Shown in pieces: positions 24,794 to 33,908 of a stretch of DNA of 49,624 bases. Source of the DNA: Oscillospiraceae bacterium. GTDB lineage: Bacteria; Bacillota; Clostridia; Oscillospirales; Ruminococcaceae. A program made the translations under genes and the position numbers. Location: contig WRAV01000013.1 in assembly GCA_009780025.1 (NCBI GenBank), positions 1 through 49,624 on the forward strand, read 5' to 3'. Under the pieces are notes generated by a model. It did not search any database. It saw only the letters and a list, made by a program, of their open reading frames with translations, and was not told where the DNA came from. How positions within the stretch are numbered: position 1 is the stretch's first letter; the number at the start of each line of letters is the position of its first letter.

Positions 24794-24825
24794 TTCCCGG
24801 GCCTCTCTGCTGAGAAGCCCGGGAA
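24794..24825 (+). other. Intercistronic hairpin after the substrate-binding-protein gene
   Basis: TTCCCGGGC (24794-24802) pairs perfectly with GCCCGGGAA (24817-24825), without a following U-run. Such hairpins after ABC binding-protein genes usually raise the binding protein over the permeases by protecting the upstream mRNA. Confidence 0.65.
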
Positions 24826-24872
24826 GCCACGAAAAGAACAGCAAAAATAGTGTTCACGGGGGGTTTTTAGTT

Positions 24873-25742
24873 ATGAACCCGATTCTTTTGCAATTCACTT
24901 TCATTATAGGGCTGCTCGAGGCAGCTCCGATGGTGCTTGCGGCAGTGGGGTTTACGCTTATATACAGACTGAACGGGTTTGTAAATGTTGCCTATTCAGA
25001 GAACTTGACTATAGGCGCTTACACAGGTGTGGTTCTTAATACTATGCTAGGGCTGGGCTTCTATGTCGCCATTATTCCGGCGGTCTTAGTTTCTGGCTTA
25101 TTTAGCGTGGCGACCTATCTTTTGGTATTTAGGCCTGCAATGAGACGCGGGGTCAACAAAACGGAACTGATTATTATGTCTGTGGGTCTTTCGTTCCTTA
25201 TACGGTATGGCCTCACTATGGTGTTTGGCGTGTTGCCTTACCCCTTCACTCATGACCGCACGTTTATAAGGTTCCTTAATATTGGCATCACCGACTTGCA
25301 GATTGTATGTCTTATTCTAGCTGCGTTAGTTTCGATTTTCTATCTGATGTTTATGTTCAGAACAAACTACGGAGAAAAGATGAGGGCTCTGTCGGATAAT
25401 GAACAGCTCGCGAAAACAAGCGGCATCAATCCATTAAGGGTCACCATTATGATATGGTTTATGGCTGGAGTGGCCGGCGGATTTGCTGGCGTGTTTTTGG
25501 GCGTGTTCTCAATCGTTGTTCCATGGCTGGGTTGGTACGAGATACTCTTTATCATGATGATAACAATCATCGGCGGTATAGGGAGCGTGCCGGGCGCTAT
25601 CGTTGCGGGGCTGGCAACCAGCATACTGCGCTCTGGTGTTACGCTGATGTCAGACTCATACGCCGGTGCTGTAACTCTGCTTGTGCTTTTTATTGTTGCA
25701 CTCAAGTACCAAGCTGTGAGAAAAGGGGGCATTAAGACATGA
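24873..25742 (+). CDS. ABC transporter permease, LivH type
   Basis: A 289-residue permease with about eight membrane segments. The family motifs YRLNGFVNVAYSENLTIGAY (N-terminus) and the coupling region RALSDNEQLAKTSGIN near 190-205 contact the ATPases. The start at 24873 follows GGGGGG; an upstream in-frame ATG at 24783 would run through the hairpin and is rejected. Its stop overlaps the next start (ATGA). Confidence 0.9.
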   Translation: MNPILLQFTFIIGLLEAAPMVLAAVGFTLIYRLNGFVNVAYSENLTIGAYTGVVLNTMLGLGFYVAIIPAVLVSGLFSVATYLLVFRPAMRRGVNKTELIIMSVGLSFLIRYGLTMVFGVLPYPFTHDRTFIRFLNIGITDLQIVCLILAALVSIFYLMFMFRTNYGEKMRALSDNEQLAKTSGINPLRVTIMIWFMAGVAGGFAGVFLGVFSIVVPWLGWYEILFIMMITIIGGIGSVPGAIVAGLATSILRSGVTLMSDSYAGAVTLLVLFIVALKYQAVRKGGIKT

Positions 25743-26638
25743 TAAGTTTCTTGACTTCTGGATTCTTCGCGTCTATGCTGTCGTTTCTGGCTATATACGT
25801 GGCACTAACAGTCATTTTGCACCTACAGGCAAACGTAGCCGGAGTAGTCAACTTTGGCATCGCCGGCTTTTGGGGGATTGGGATGTACGCTACCTCTATC
25901 TTCCTGCTGCGCTTTAACATAAACTTTTGGATTTCGATTGTTTTGGGCGCAATAGTTACAGGGCTTATAGCTCTGCCGCTTGCAAGAATTTTGCTTAACT
26001 TGGACGGGCAGGCCGTTCTGGTAGGTACGCTTGCATTCGCCTCAATAGTCGAGAACCAGATTTTTGTAAACAGAGAGATAACCGGCGGCTCAAGAGGGCT
26101 GGGCACCATCCCGATGCCGATCGACGTTGGACCTTATAGGTTTATTGTCTACGGCCTTGTCGTTGTGGCATTTGTGGTGGCGCTTATCCTGTACGCATGG
26201 AAGCTCAAGAAGGCTCCATTTGGGCGCTTACTTTTTAGTATCAGAGACAATGAGCTGCTCTCACGCAGCTTAGGCAAGCCGACGTTCCGACATAAGATTA
26301 TCTTTTTCGCTATCACTTGTGGCCTTATAGGGCTCTTTGGCGGATTGACCGCACCGTTGCACAGCTTTCTGCTTCCGATGATGGTCTCGCCCACTGTAAC
26401 GTTTACCGCGTGGATAGCGCTCATGTTAGGCGGGCAATCCAAAATTTCCGGTGCCGTAATTGGGGTTTTGGCAACAGAGTTTGTGTTCTTCTATTTGCTA
26501 CGGGTTATATTACCTCTCCCAGCCGAGGCGGCACAGATGGTTCCCTTCTTTATTTACGCAGCCTACGGCCTGATGCTCGTATTGGTGCTTATGTTCAAGC
26601 CCACAGGTATTATGGGTGGTAAAAGGAGGGGCAACTAG
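25739..26638 (+). CDS. ABC transporter permease, LivM type
   Basis: A 299-residue permease with eight or nine membrane segments, partner of the LivH protein. The coupling motif FSIRDNELLSRSLGKPT is at about 179-195, and the pattern GITGGSRGLG, here ITGGSRGLGTIPMP, is typical of LivM. It overlaps the preceding stop by four bases and abuts the next gene. Confidence 0.9.
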   Translation: MISFLTSGFFASMLSFLAIYVALTVILHLQANVAGVVNFGIAGFWGIGMYATSIFLLRFNINFWISIVLGAIVTGLIALPLARILLNLDGQAVLVGTLAFASIVENQIFVNREITGGSRGLGTIPMPIDVGPYRFIVYGLVVVAFVVALILYAWKLKKAPFGRLLFSIRDNELLSRSLGKPTFRHKIIFFAITCGLIGLFGGLTAPLHSFLLPMMVSPTVTFTAWIALMLGGQSKISGAVIGVLATEFVFFYLLRVILPLPAEAAQMVPFFIYAAYGLMLVLVLMFKPTGIMGGKRRGN

Positions 26639-27436
26639 ATGAGTGCGTGTAATACGTGTAAAGACACAGAAAAAACCGGTGTTCTTCATATTAAGAAGGC
26701 TGTGAAGAGATTTGGCGGAAAGACTGTTGTAAACGTTGAGGACATTAGAATTGGCACCCACTGTATCGAGGGACTTATTGGGCCAAACGGTGCGGGTAAA
26801 AGTACGCTTATTAATCTGATGACCCAAAAGCTGAGCCTTACGGAAGGTGAGATTATTTACTACCGGGGAGATGAAGCTATCAATGTTTCCTCGAAAAATC
26901 TCAATACGCTGGCTAAGCTAAACCTTGTGCGCTCAAACCAGATTATTCAGGATTTTGCCAGCTTGACTATTGTCGATTCAATGATTCTTGCCAATACCGA
27001 TCTGCGGCACGAAAAATTCTATAAGCTGTTCAACGACAAAGAAGTGCGCGAAGCGGCACAGGAGAAGATAGACTTCTACCTGGACTACTTCCACTTTGAT
27101 TTTCCGGAAGGCCACGCGCTTTCTGCCGGCGAGAAAAAGCTGCTGGACATCATCCGTTGCCTGATTCTAAACCCAAAGTTCCTTCTTCTGGACGAACCTA
27201 CAGCGGGCCTGCCGCAAGACCAGTCGGACAAGGTGATTGACTTGCTGCAGAAAAAAACCGCAGAAGAAGATATGTGCGTGCTGATTGTTGAGCACAACTT
27301 GGATCTAATCTGGCGGGTTTGCGATTACATTCACTTCATGGCCGACGGCCAGATTTTGATACAAGGAACACCAGATGAAATTAAAGGCAATGAGACGGTA
27401 AACAAAAAATACATTGGGGAGGAGAGCAATGCTTAA
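26639..27436 (+). CDS. ABC transporter ATP-binding protein, LivG type
   Basis: A 265-residue ATPase with Walker A GPNGAGKST at 48-56, a signature LSAGEKKLLD (with A in place of the first G), Walker B FLLLDEP and switch histidine in VEHNLDL. The long insert between Walker A and the signature and the C-terminal EIKGN are typical of LivG. It begins directly after the LivM stop and overlaps the next gene by eight bases. Confidence 0.9.
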   Translation: MSACNTCKDTEKTGVLHIKKAVKRFGGKTVVNVEDIRIGTHCIEGLIGPNGAGKSTLINLMTQKLSLTEGEIIYYRGDEAINVSSKNLNTLAKLNLVRSNQIIQDFASLTIVDSMILANTDLRHEKFYKLFNDKEVREAAQEKIDFYLDYFHFDFPEGHALSAGEKKLLDIIRCLILNPKFLLLDEPTAGLPQDQSDKVIDLLQKKTAEEDMCVLIVEHNLDLIWRVCDYIHFMADGQILIQGTPDEIKGNETVNKKYIGEESNA

Positions 27437-28124
27437 AATTGAGAATGTTGTCAGCGGATACGGCGAAGTAAGCGTTCTGCAAGATATTAGCTTTGAAGTA
27501 GGCCATGAAGTTTTTGCAATTCTGGGCGCAAACGGAGCCGGCAAGACAACGCTAATGAAAACCATAGCTAAAGCGATCCCCCTAATGAGCGGGAGTATGT
27601 CCTTTGAAGGTGAAGATATAGCCGGCGAGACTTCGTATGAAGTCGCTGCGCGCGGAATAGCTTTTGTACCGCAAGAGCATAATGTTTTCCCGACGCTGAC
27701 GGTTTTGGAAAACCTTTCTGTAGGCAGCACGCTTTTGGACAAAGCAAGAAAGAACGAGAAGATCGAAGAAGTTCTCAACACCTTCCCCGCGCTTAAAGCG
27801 ATAAGCAAGCAAAAGGCAGGCAGCTTGAGCGGCGGCGAGGCGCAAATGGTGGCGGTTGGCCGCGCGCTTATGCAAGAGCCAAAGTTGCTGCTGCTCGACG
27901 AGCCCTCGGCGGGATTGTCGCCGCTGTACGTTGATATGCTGTTTTCTAAGATAGCGGATATCCACAAGGAGCATAAGGTCAGCGTATTGGTCGCTGAGCA
28001 GAATGCCGTAAAGACGCTCCGTGTTGCCAACAAAGCACTAATCTTGACGCTTGGCAAAATCCACATGATTGAGGATGCAGATAAGCTTGACGAAAGCGTA
28101 ATCAAGGAAGGCTACAACATCTAA
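27429..28124 (+). CDS. ABC transporter ATP-binding protein, LivF type
   Basis: A 231-residue ATPase with Walker A GANGAGKTT at 33-41, signature LSGGEAQM, Walker B LLLLDEPSAGLSP and VAEQNA in the switch region, the classic LivF pattern. The start at 27429 has GGGGAGGAG upstream; earlier in-frame codons overlap LivG further. It completes the five-gene importer. Confidence 0.92.
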   Translation: MLKIENVVSGYGEVSVLQDISFEVGHEVFAILGANGAGKTTLMKTIAKAIPLMSGSMSFEGEDIAGETSYEVAARGIAFVPQEHNVFPTLTVLENLSVGSTLLDKARKNEKIEEVLNTFPALKAISKQKAGSLSGGEAQMVAVGRALMQEPKLLLLDEPSAGLSPLYVDMLFSKIADIHKEHKVSVLVAEQNAVKTLRVANKALILTLGKIHMIEDADKLDESVIKEGYNI

Positions 28125-28167
28125 AAAGTGGTCTGCCTGAGACCAGCAAGGAATCGGAGGGACTGTT

Positions 28168-29025
28168 ATGAAACCTGAGTTTAACGACCTGCGTCGCTTG
28201 GCGGCCGATGTGCGAATCAATACGATTCGCAGTCTGGAAAAGTTCGGCAGCGGCCATATAGGCGGCACTATGTCTATCGCAGATATTCTGTCCGTTTTAT
28301 ACGGGCGGGTTCTGCGCTACAAAGCCGACGACCCCAACTGGGAAGACCGTGACCGCTTTGTTATGTCAAAAGGTCACTGCGGCCCGGCGCAGTACGCAGT
28401 ACTCGCGCTATCCGGCTTCTTCCCGAAGGACTGGCTGAACACACTAAACCGTGGAGGCACCAGGCTTCCCAGCCACTGCGACAACAACAAAACACCGGGC
28501 ATAGACGCGTCTACAGGCTCGCTTGGGCAAGGCGTCTCCGTTGCTTGTGGGTTTGCGCAGGGCGCGGTGCTCAAAGGTAAAAAACATATCACATACGCGC
28601 TGCTTGGAGACGGTGAGCTGCAGGAAGGCCAAGTATGGGAGGCTGTCCAGTTCGCGGTAGCCCAAAAGCTGGATCGGCTTGTCATGCTGGTAGACGACAA
28701 CGGCAAGCAGCTTGACGGCCCGACAATCAGCGGAGAAATCAGCCTTGTCGAAAAATTTAGCAGCTTTGGGTGCGAAGTTTACACAGTAAATGGCCACGAC
28801 GTGGCGGAAATGGCGCCTCTGCTTGAAAAGATTCGCGATGGCGCGGGTGGCGGCAAGCCGGTTGTAGTTATCCTTAAAACGACCAAGGGTGGCGGCTGCA
28901 TCTTCTCCGAAGAAAAAGAGCTCAACCACCATATGCCCGTAAGCGCTCAGGATGCGACCCGCGCGGTTAATGAGATTGAGCGGCGCTTAGCGGCAGGACT
29001 TTTACCGGGAGGTGAATCGCAATGA
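28168..29025 (+). CDS. Transketolase, N-terminal (TPP-binding) subunit
   Basis: A 285-residue protein covering the thiamine-diphosphate-binding half of transketolase. Motifs include SGHIGGTMSIADIL at residues 29-42, the catalytic-fold histidines KGHCGPAQYA, and the TPP/Mg site GDGELQEGQVWEA near 150-162. Split transketolases are common in Firmicutes and archaea and in several sugar pathways. The stop overlaps the start of the partner subunit (ATGA). Ribosome site GGAGGG. It would connect the pathway to glyceraldehyde-3-phosphate chemistry. Confidence 0.92.
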   Translation: MKPEFNDLRRLAADVRINTIRSLEKFGSGHIGGTMSIADILSVLYGRVLRYKADDPNWEDRDRFVMSKGHCGPAQYAVLALSGFFPKDWLNTLNRGGTRLPSHCDNNKTPGIDASTGSLGQGVSVACGFAQGAVLKGKKHITYALLGDGELQEGQVWEAVQFAVAQKLDRLVMLVDDNGKQLDGPTISGEISLVEKFSSFGCEVYTVNGHDVAEMAPLLEKIRDGAGGGKPVVVILKTTKGGGCIFSEEKELNHHMPVSAQDATRAVNEIERRLAAGLLPGGESQ

Positions 29026-29996
29026 GTGAGCTTACGAAAATTCTCGACCAGCGCGTAGAAGACAAGGTAGCTATGCGCGACGCCTACTGCGATTCTCTGA
29101 TAGAGCTGGCTGAAAAGGACAAGCGGATATTGGCCATAGAAGTTGACGTTGCGAACTCAATGGGCACCAACAGGTTCGCGAGCAAGTTTCCCAGCCAATC
29201 GATTGCCTGCGGTATACAGGAAGCAAACGCGCTCAGCATGGCGTCTGGTCTTTCAAAAGAGGGCTTCATTCCGTTCTTTCACGCGTTTGGCATATTTGCC
29301 ACACGGCGCGTTTTTGACCAAGCTTTCTTGTCCTGCGGCTACGCCAAAGCCCCTGTCAAAATAATCGGCGGCGATGCCGGTGTTACTGCATCTGCCAACG
29401 GCGGCACACACATGCCTCTGGAAGATATGGCGCTGATGCGCTCGATCCCTGACGCAATTGTGATTGAGCCCGCGGACACGGTTACCATCCGTGCGCTGTT
29501 GCCGCAAATCGCGCAGGCGGACGTTGTATGCTATGTCCGCAGCTGCCGCAAGCAAGTCATTCGCATTTACGATGACTCGGCACAGTTCAAAATCGGCAAA
29601 GCCAACATTTTGCGCGAGGGCAAGGACGCCTCTATATTCGCCTGTGGAATTATGGTTCACGAGGCGCTCACAGCAGCCGAAACCTTGGAAAAAGAGGGAA
29701 TCTCGGTGCGCGTGGTTGATTTCTTTACCGTAAAGCCGCTCGACAACGAGATGGTGCACGACAGCGCTGCCAAGACCGGCGCGATTGTCACAGCCGAAAA
29801 CCACAGCGTTACAGGCGCTCTGGGCAGTGCGGTGGCGGAATATCTTTCCGAGAATATCCCAACTCCGCTTGAGCGCATTGGCGTGCGGGACAGCTACGGT
29901 GAAGTCGGTGACGTGCCATACCTGATGAAGCGCTTTGACCTCACAGCCGATGATATCGTAAAGTCAGTCAAGAAGGCTATTGCTAGGAAGAAGTAA
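29022..29996 (+). CDS. Transketolase, C-terminal (pyrimidine-binding) subunit
   Basis: A 324-residue partner subunit with the pyrimidine-binding domain (about 15-180; the catalytic glutamate lies in the CGIQEANALSMASGL segment) and the C-terminal transketolase domain (about 190-320). It pairs with the preceding gene to form a heterotetramer like other split transketolases. The pair is not next to the transaldolase-like gene, which is 15 kb upstream. Confidence 0.92.
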   Translation: MSELTKILDQRVEDKVAMRDAYCDSLIELAEKDKRILAIEVDVANSMGTNRFASKFPSQSIACGIQEANALSMASGLSKEGFIPFFHAFGIFATRRVFDQAFLSCGYAKAPVKIIGGDAGVTASANGGTHMPLEDMALMRSIPDAIVIEPADTVTIRALLPQIAQADVVCYVRSCRKQVIRIYDDSAQFKIGKANILREGKDASIFACGIMVHEALTAAETLEKEGISVRVVDFFTVKPLDNEMVHDSAAKTGAIVTAENHSVTGALGSAVAEYLSENIPTPLERIGVRDSYGEVGDVPYLMKRFDLTADDIVKSVKKAIARKK

Positions 29997-30030
29997 GAAC
30001 CTGCAGCCACTTGCAAGGAGACAAAAGCTA

Positions 30031-30432
30031 ATGAAACTGATACACGAAACCAATGTGCCGGAAAAAGAAGTGCCCGGCAGATTTTTAAGATGGGTCTCGT
30101 CACCCGGCGTTGGGCTGGATGCGGAATTCCTTTCCTGTTGTATTATGCGGGTAGCTCCCGGAGAAACTGTGCGCCCCGCCCACTCTCACCCGGAGGGTGA
30201 AGAGCTGCTTTACTTTGTCCACGGCGAGGGCAAGGTCTATGTAGACGGGGAGATACGTCCAGTTCGCGCAGGGAGTCTTGTGTTGTTTACTAAGGGCTGT
30301 AAACACCAAGTTCGCAACAGCGGCAAAGAGGAACTCAAGGTAATTTGCTTTTTTGCCCCACGCACAGATCTTTCGGAGTACGTCTTCCACGAAGACGTGG
30401 ACTTTGACAGCGGGACAGAGTATCCCGAGTAG
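30031..30432 (+). CDS. Single-domain cupin protein
   Basis: A 133-residue cupin with the metal-binding motif HSHPEGEELLYFVHGEG (cupin motif 1) and the second motif AGSLVLFTKGCKHQVRNSG. His51, His53, Glu57/58 and the second-motif His are the expected metal ligands. Cupins of this size act as sugar isomerases/epimerases, dioxygenases or sensors. Its position after transketolase favours a sugar or sugar-acid role, unproven. The start at 30031 follows AAGGAGAC. Confidence 0.8.
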   Translation: MKLIHETNVPEKEVPGRFLRWVSSPGVGLDAEFLSCCIMRVAPGETVRPAHSHPEGEELLYFVHGEGKVYVDGEIRPVRAGSLVLFTKGCKHQVRNSGKEELKVICFFAPRTDLSEYVFHEDVDFDSGTEYPE

Positions 30433-30453
30433 CGACAAGGGGCAACGTAGCCG

Positions 30454-31182
30454 ATGATAAAAATTGCTGGAGACACCCATACCCATACCATTCTCTGCGG
30501 ACACGCGGTTTCGACTGTTATGGAAAATCTTACGCAGGCAAAAAAGCTCGGTCACACATTCCTCTGTGTGACCGAGCACACGCCTGCTATAGTAGGTGGC
30601 GCCAACTGGGTTTTCTTTGACTACCTAGACTACAATATGCCTCGCAGCGCAGAGGGCATATTGCTGGTAAGGGGCGCTGAGCTGAATATAATGGATTATA
30701 GTGGTACGGTTGACCTGCCGGTTGAGGTTATCAAAAAGCTGGAATGGGTGCTGGCATCCTATCACCATCTTGTCATAGAGCAGGGCAGCGTGGCCGACCA
30801 TACCCGCGGCTGGGTTCATATAGCCGAAAATCCGCTTATCCACGCTATAGGGCATTGTGACAGACGGTATAAATTCGAGATGGCGCCCGTCTTTAAAGCG
30901 TTTAAGGATGCGGGCAAAATTGTCGAGTTAAACGCGAATATGCTGGAGAACAACGAACCGGCGATTAATGCATGCCGCGACATCGCTGTCTGGTGCGCCG
31001 AACTTGGTATACGCGTGGTTCTAAGCTCAGACGCGCATATGTGCGTGCGCGTAGGCGAGGTGGCTCCGGTCGTCAAAATCCTTGAGGAAATCGGGTTCCC
31101 GCAGGAGCTTATCTTAAACACCGACCACAATAAGTTTTTAGAGGTGCTTAGAGGTGAGCTTGGGCCACTGGCTAATCAATGA
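30454..31182 (+). CDS. PHP-domain phosphoesterase (YcdX-like)
   Basis: A 242-residue PHP (polymerase and histidinol phosphatase) domain protein. Metal-binding motifs are DTHTHTILCGHA (8-19), TEHTP near 43-47, and the later GHCDRRYK and SSDAHM. The trinuclear metal-site layout matches YcdX-type phosphatases. It could remove phosphate from a pathway intermediate. Its stop overlaps the start of the next gene by four bases. Confidence 0.82.
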   Translation: MIKIAGDTHTHTILCGHAVSTVMENLTQAKKLGHTFLCVTEHTPAIVGGANWVFFDYLDYNMPRSAEGILLVRGAELNIMDYSGTVDLPVEVIKKLEWVLASYHHLVIEQGSVADHTRGWVHIAENPLIHAIGHCDRRYKFEMAPVFKAFKDAGKIVELNANMLENNEPAINACRDIAVWCAELGIRVVLSSDAHMCVRVGEVAPVVKILEEIGFPQELILNTDHNKFLEVLRGELGPLANQ

Positions 31183-31796
31183 TTAGCGAGCAGAAAGGCG
31201 TTGTGCGCATCTTCCTAACAGGCTTCTCAGGCGTTGGGAAATCCACCATATTGAGAGAAACGTTGACACCATACGCCGGGTCGGTGGCTGGCTTTGCGGC
31301 CCAGCGATTGACTGGCAACAGTGAGAGTGAGAGAGTCGGCTTTCGAGCGGTAACGCTTGAAGGCCGATTTCCGTCAATGCAGGCCCGGTACAGGCCCGGT
31401 ATGGGCGGCGTATTTATGTTGCACAGCCAGCGGAACACCGCGGCGCTCGAGAGCGTGATACTGGAAGTGGAAAGTCGGATACAAAGCCACGACGTCAAAC
31501 TGGTGCTTTTGGATGAAATCGGCGGCATAGAGTTGACATCCAAAGTGTTTATGGGTACACTAGAGCGTATATTCTCCAGCGGTACACCTTGCTTTGGTGT
31601 GTTCAAATCAAAGGGAAACCTTGAGCGCACGGCTAGAACATTTGGGCTTAACGATGAGCTTTACGCCCTGCACGCTCAGCTTAAAACTAGAATTCTAACC
31701 GGCGGCGAGATAATCACAGTGACCGAAGAAAACCGCGCGAGGGTTCTTGACCACCTGAAAGTGGCCGCCGAAAAAATAATTTACAGCGAAAGGTAA
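31179..31796 (+). CDS. THEP1-like P-loop nucleoside triphosphatase
   Basis: A 205-residue P-loop protein with Walker A TGFSGVGKST at 14-23 and LLDEIGGIEL near 110-119, where the DEIG(G/K)xEL motif is the hallmark of the NTPase/THEP1 family (PF03266). The biological role of the family is not settled. It is placed between a phosphoesterase and the FecCD-type importer, upstream of molybdenum-cofactor genes, so a nucleotide-related role in cofactor or metal handling is possible. The ribosome site is weak; translation is coupled to the preceding gene through ATGA. Confidence 0.7.
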   Translation: MISEQKGVVRIFLTGFSGVGKSTILRETLTPYAGSVAGFAAQRLTGNSESERVGFRAVTLEGRFPSMQARYRPGMGGVFMLHSQRNTAALESVILEVESRIQSHDVKLVLLDEIGGIELTSKVFMGTLERIFSSGTPCFGVFKSKGNLERTARTFGLNDELYALHAQLKTRILTGGEIITVTEENRARVLDHLKVAAEKIIYSER

Positions 31797-31802
31797 AAAC
31801 CG

Positions 31803-32897
31803 ATGAAAAGACAAAGAGTACGTATATTTTTGCTATTGGCTCTGGCATTCGTGCTTGTTCTTAGCGCGTGTGCGACACCAGCGCCTACCCAACCTACACC
31901 TACCCCCGCCGCTCCTGTTGAGGATGCTCAGGCGGAAGACGGAGCACCCGAAGTTGAGCAGCCGATCTCCCAGGTTGTCACTATTACCGACCAGGCCGGC
32001 CGTCAGGTAACAATTGAAGGCCCGGTCGAGCGTATAATCAGCGGGTTTTACATCTCCACGTCGGCGGTAATCGCGCTCGGGCTTGAGGACAGAATGGTCG
32101 GCATAGAGGCGCGGGCAGACACCCGCCCGCTTTACGCGCTGGCTGCCCCACAGCTGATTGATCTGCCCAACGTTGGCACTGCGCGTGAGTTCAACCTTGA
32201 GGGCGCAGTTGCGCTCGAGCCCGATCTGGCAATTCTGCCCATACGGCAGCTGGACAACGCCGGAATTCTGACAGAGCTCGGCATCCCAGTTATTTTGGTG
32301 GAGCCCGAAACCCCCGAAAAGCTGATGGAAATGATCTCGCTTATAGCAGACGCCGCGGGTGTCCCTGAACGTGCCCAGGAGCTGATTGATTTTTACACAG
32401 AATCCCTTGAAGAAATTACCCGGCTAACAGCGGACATAACCGAGCGCCCGATTGTTTATATGGCCGGGGTTGGATCGTACCTGCGAACTGCGCCGAGAGA
32501 TATGTACCAGTCATCACTGATTGAACTGGCCGGTGGCCGTAATGCAGCTTCTGATATCGAGGGCAGCAGTTGGATGGACATCTCCTACGAACAACTTTTG
32601 GTAATGAACCCGGAAGTTATAATTATCCCATCCGACGCGGGCTATGGCCCGGAAGATATCATGAATAACCAGCAACTTGCGCAGCTAGCTGCAGTTCAGA
32701 GTGGGCGAGTCTACCAAATGCCAGGAGCCTTTGAGGCGTGGGATTCGCCGGTGCCCTCGTTTACATTGGGGATACATTGGCTGCTTAGCGTTTTGCACGA
32801 GGATATTTACTCGCTTGATGAGATGCGCGAGTACGCCGCTTACTTCTACTCTAGGTTCTTTGGCATCGACATTGATACTACGCTAATCGAGAGATAA
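31803..32897 (+). CDS. Metal/oxyanion-binding lipoprotein of FecCD-type ABC importer
   Basis: A 364-residue cluster A-II binding protein (BtuF/FepB/MolA fold) with lipobox LSAC at residues 19-22 and a Pro/Thr/Ala linker. The body begins TITDQAGRQVTIEGPVERIISG, typical of the family. Such proteins bind siderophores, heme, cobalamin or, in MolA of Haemophilus influenzae, molybdate/tungstate. The genomic position between a molybdenum hydroxylase and its cofactor genes suggests a molybdate or tungstate role (MolA-like); this is inference from context. Confidence 0.82.
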   Translation: MKRQRVRIFLLLALAFVLVLSACATPAPTQPTPTPAAPVEDAQAEDGAPEVEQPISQVVTITDQAGRQVTIEGPVERIISGFYISTSAVIALGLEDRMVGIEARADTRPLYALAAPQLIDLPNVGTAREFNLEGAVALEPDLAILPIRQLDNAGILTELGIPVILVEPETPEKLMEMISLIADAAGVPERAQELIDFYTESLEEITRLTADITERPIVYMAGVGSYLRTAPRDMYQSSLIELAGGRNAASDIEGSSWMDISYEQLLVMNPEVIIIPSDAGYGPEDIMNNQQLAQLAAVQSGRVYQMPGAFEAWDSPVPSFTLGIHWLLSVLHEDIYSLDEMREYAAYFYSRFFGIDIDTTLIER

Positions 32898-32900
32898 TTG

Positions 32901-33908
32901 ATGACAGACACCTACCAAAACCACCAAAGGAAATATTTCATCTTCGCGGGGCTACTTGTTATAGTGGCCTTCGCTGTTTCCTTGCGGGTGGGTAGGTTTC
33001 CGCTCTCGGTTGGGGAGATTGTCGCGATTTTTTCCGGCGGCGAGGTTTCGGATATAGCGCGGGGTGTCTTTCTGACCCTGCGCCTGCCTCGCACCATTAT
33101 GGCTGTGCTGGCTGGAGCCGGACTTGGTCTCGCGGGAAGTGTATTTCAGCTTGTATTCAAAAACCCGCTGGCCTCCCCCGATATTGTGGGGGCTGCCAGC
33201 GGGGCTAATCTAGGGGCGGCTGCGGCCATCATACTGTTTGGGCAAAGCGTCGTCATGATGGCGTCCTTTGCGTTTGTAGGCAGTATGGTGGTTGTGTTTT
33301 TTGTTGTGGCCCTGGCACAGATGACGCGCAATAACAGCACGGTTACATACATTTTGGCCGGTATTATCATGAAGGCGATTTCGGAAGCGATTATCATGAT
33401 TATGAAGTTTTTTGCCGACCCCGAAAGCGAGCTCGCCGCCATAGAGTTTTGGGCGATGGGCAGCCTGGGAGCGATCACGGCCTCGCGGCTTATAGGGATA
33501 CTACCATTCTTTTTTGCGGGATTTGTTGGGTTAATACTTGCTCACCGACATATAGCCATATTGGGTCTAGAAGACGACGAGAGTCGCACACTGGGTGTGC
33601 CGGTCAAACGAGTGCGGGTAATTGTGCTTGGTCTTGCTTCCCTGACAGTGGCGGCGGCTGTCTGTTTGACCGGGCTTATCGCGTTTGTCGGGTTGATTGC
33701 ACCACACGTGGCCCGACTCGCTCTGAAGAGGATCAGCTTTGCTTGGTGCGTACTTTCGGCTCTTACAGGAGCGTTTATACTGCTTGTGGCCGACTCCTTT
33801 GCACGCAGCATCGCAACTGTGGAGATTCCAATAAGCATACTCACCACATTTATCGGCGTGCCGATTCTGCTCTACTTTATGCGGAATAGAAGGGCGGGCA
33901 AAATATGA
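32901..33908 (+). CDS. FecCD-family ABC transporter permease
   Basis: A 335-residue permease with about nine or ten membrane segments. Family motifs include LRLPRTIMAVLAGAGLGLAG (about 63-82) and the stretch FVGLIAPHVARL near 260-271, standard for BtuC/FecD/MolB. ATG at 32901 is the start; a TTG immediately before it is an alternative. It overlaps the ATPase gene by four bases. Cargo is inferred, as for the binding protein. Confidence 0.9.
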   Translation: MTDTYQNHQRKYFIFAGLLVIVAFAVSLRVGRFPLSVGEIVAIFSGGEVSDIARGVFLTLRLPRTIMAVLAGAGLGLAGSVFQLVFKNPLASPDIVGAASGANLGAAAAIILFGQSVVMMASFAFVGSMVVVFFVVALAQMTRNNSTVTYILAGIIMKAISEAIIMIMKFFADPESELAAIEFWAMGSLGAITASRLIGILPFFFAGFVGLILAHRHIAILGLEDDESRTLGVPVKRVRVIVLGLASLTVAAAVCLTGLIAFVGLIAPHVARLALKRISFAWCVLSALTGAFILLVADSFARSIATVEIPISILTTFIGVPILLYFMRNRRAGKI

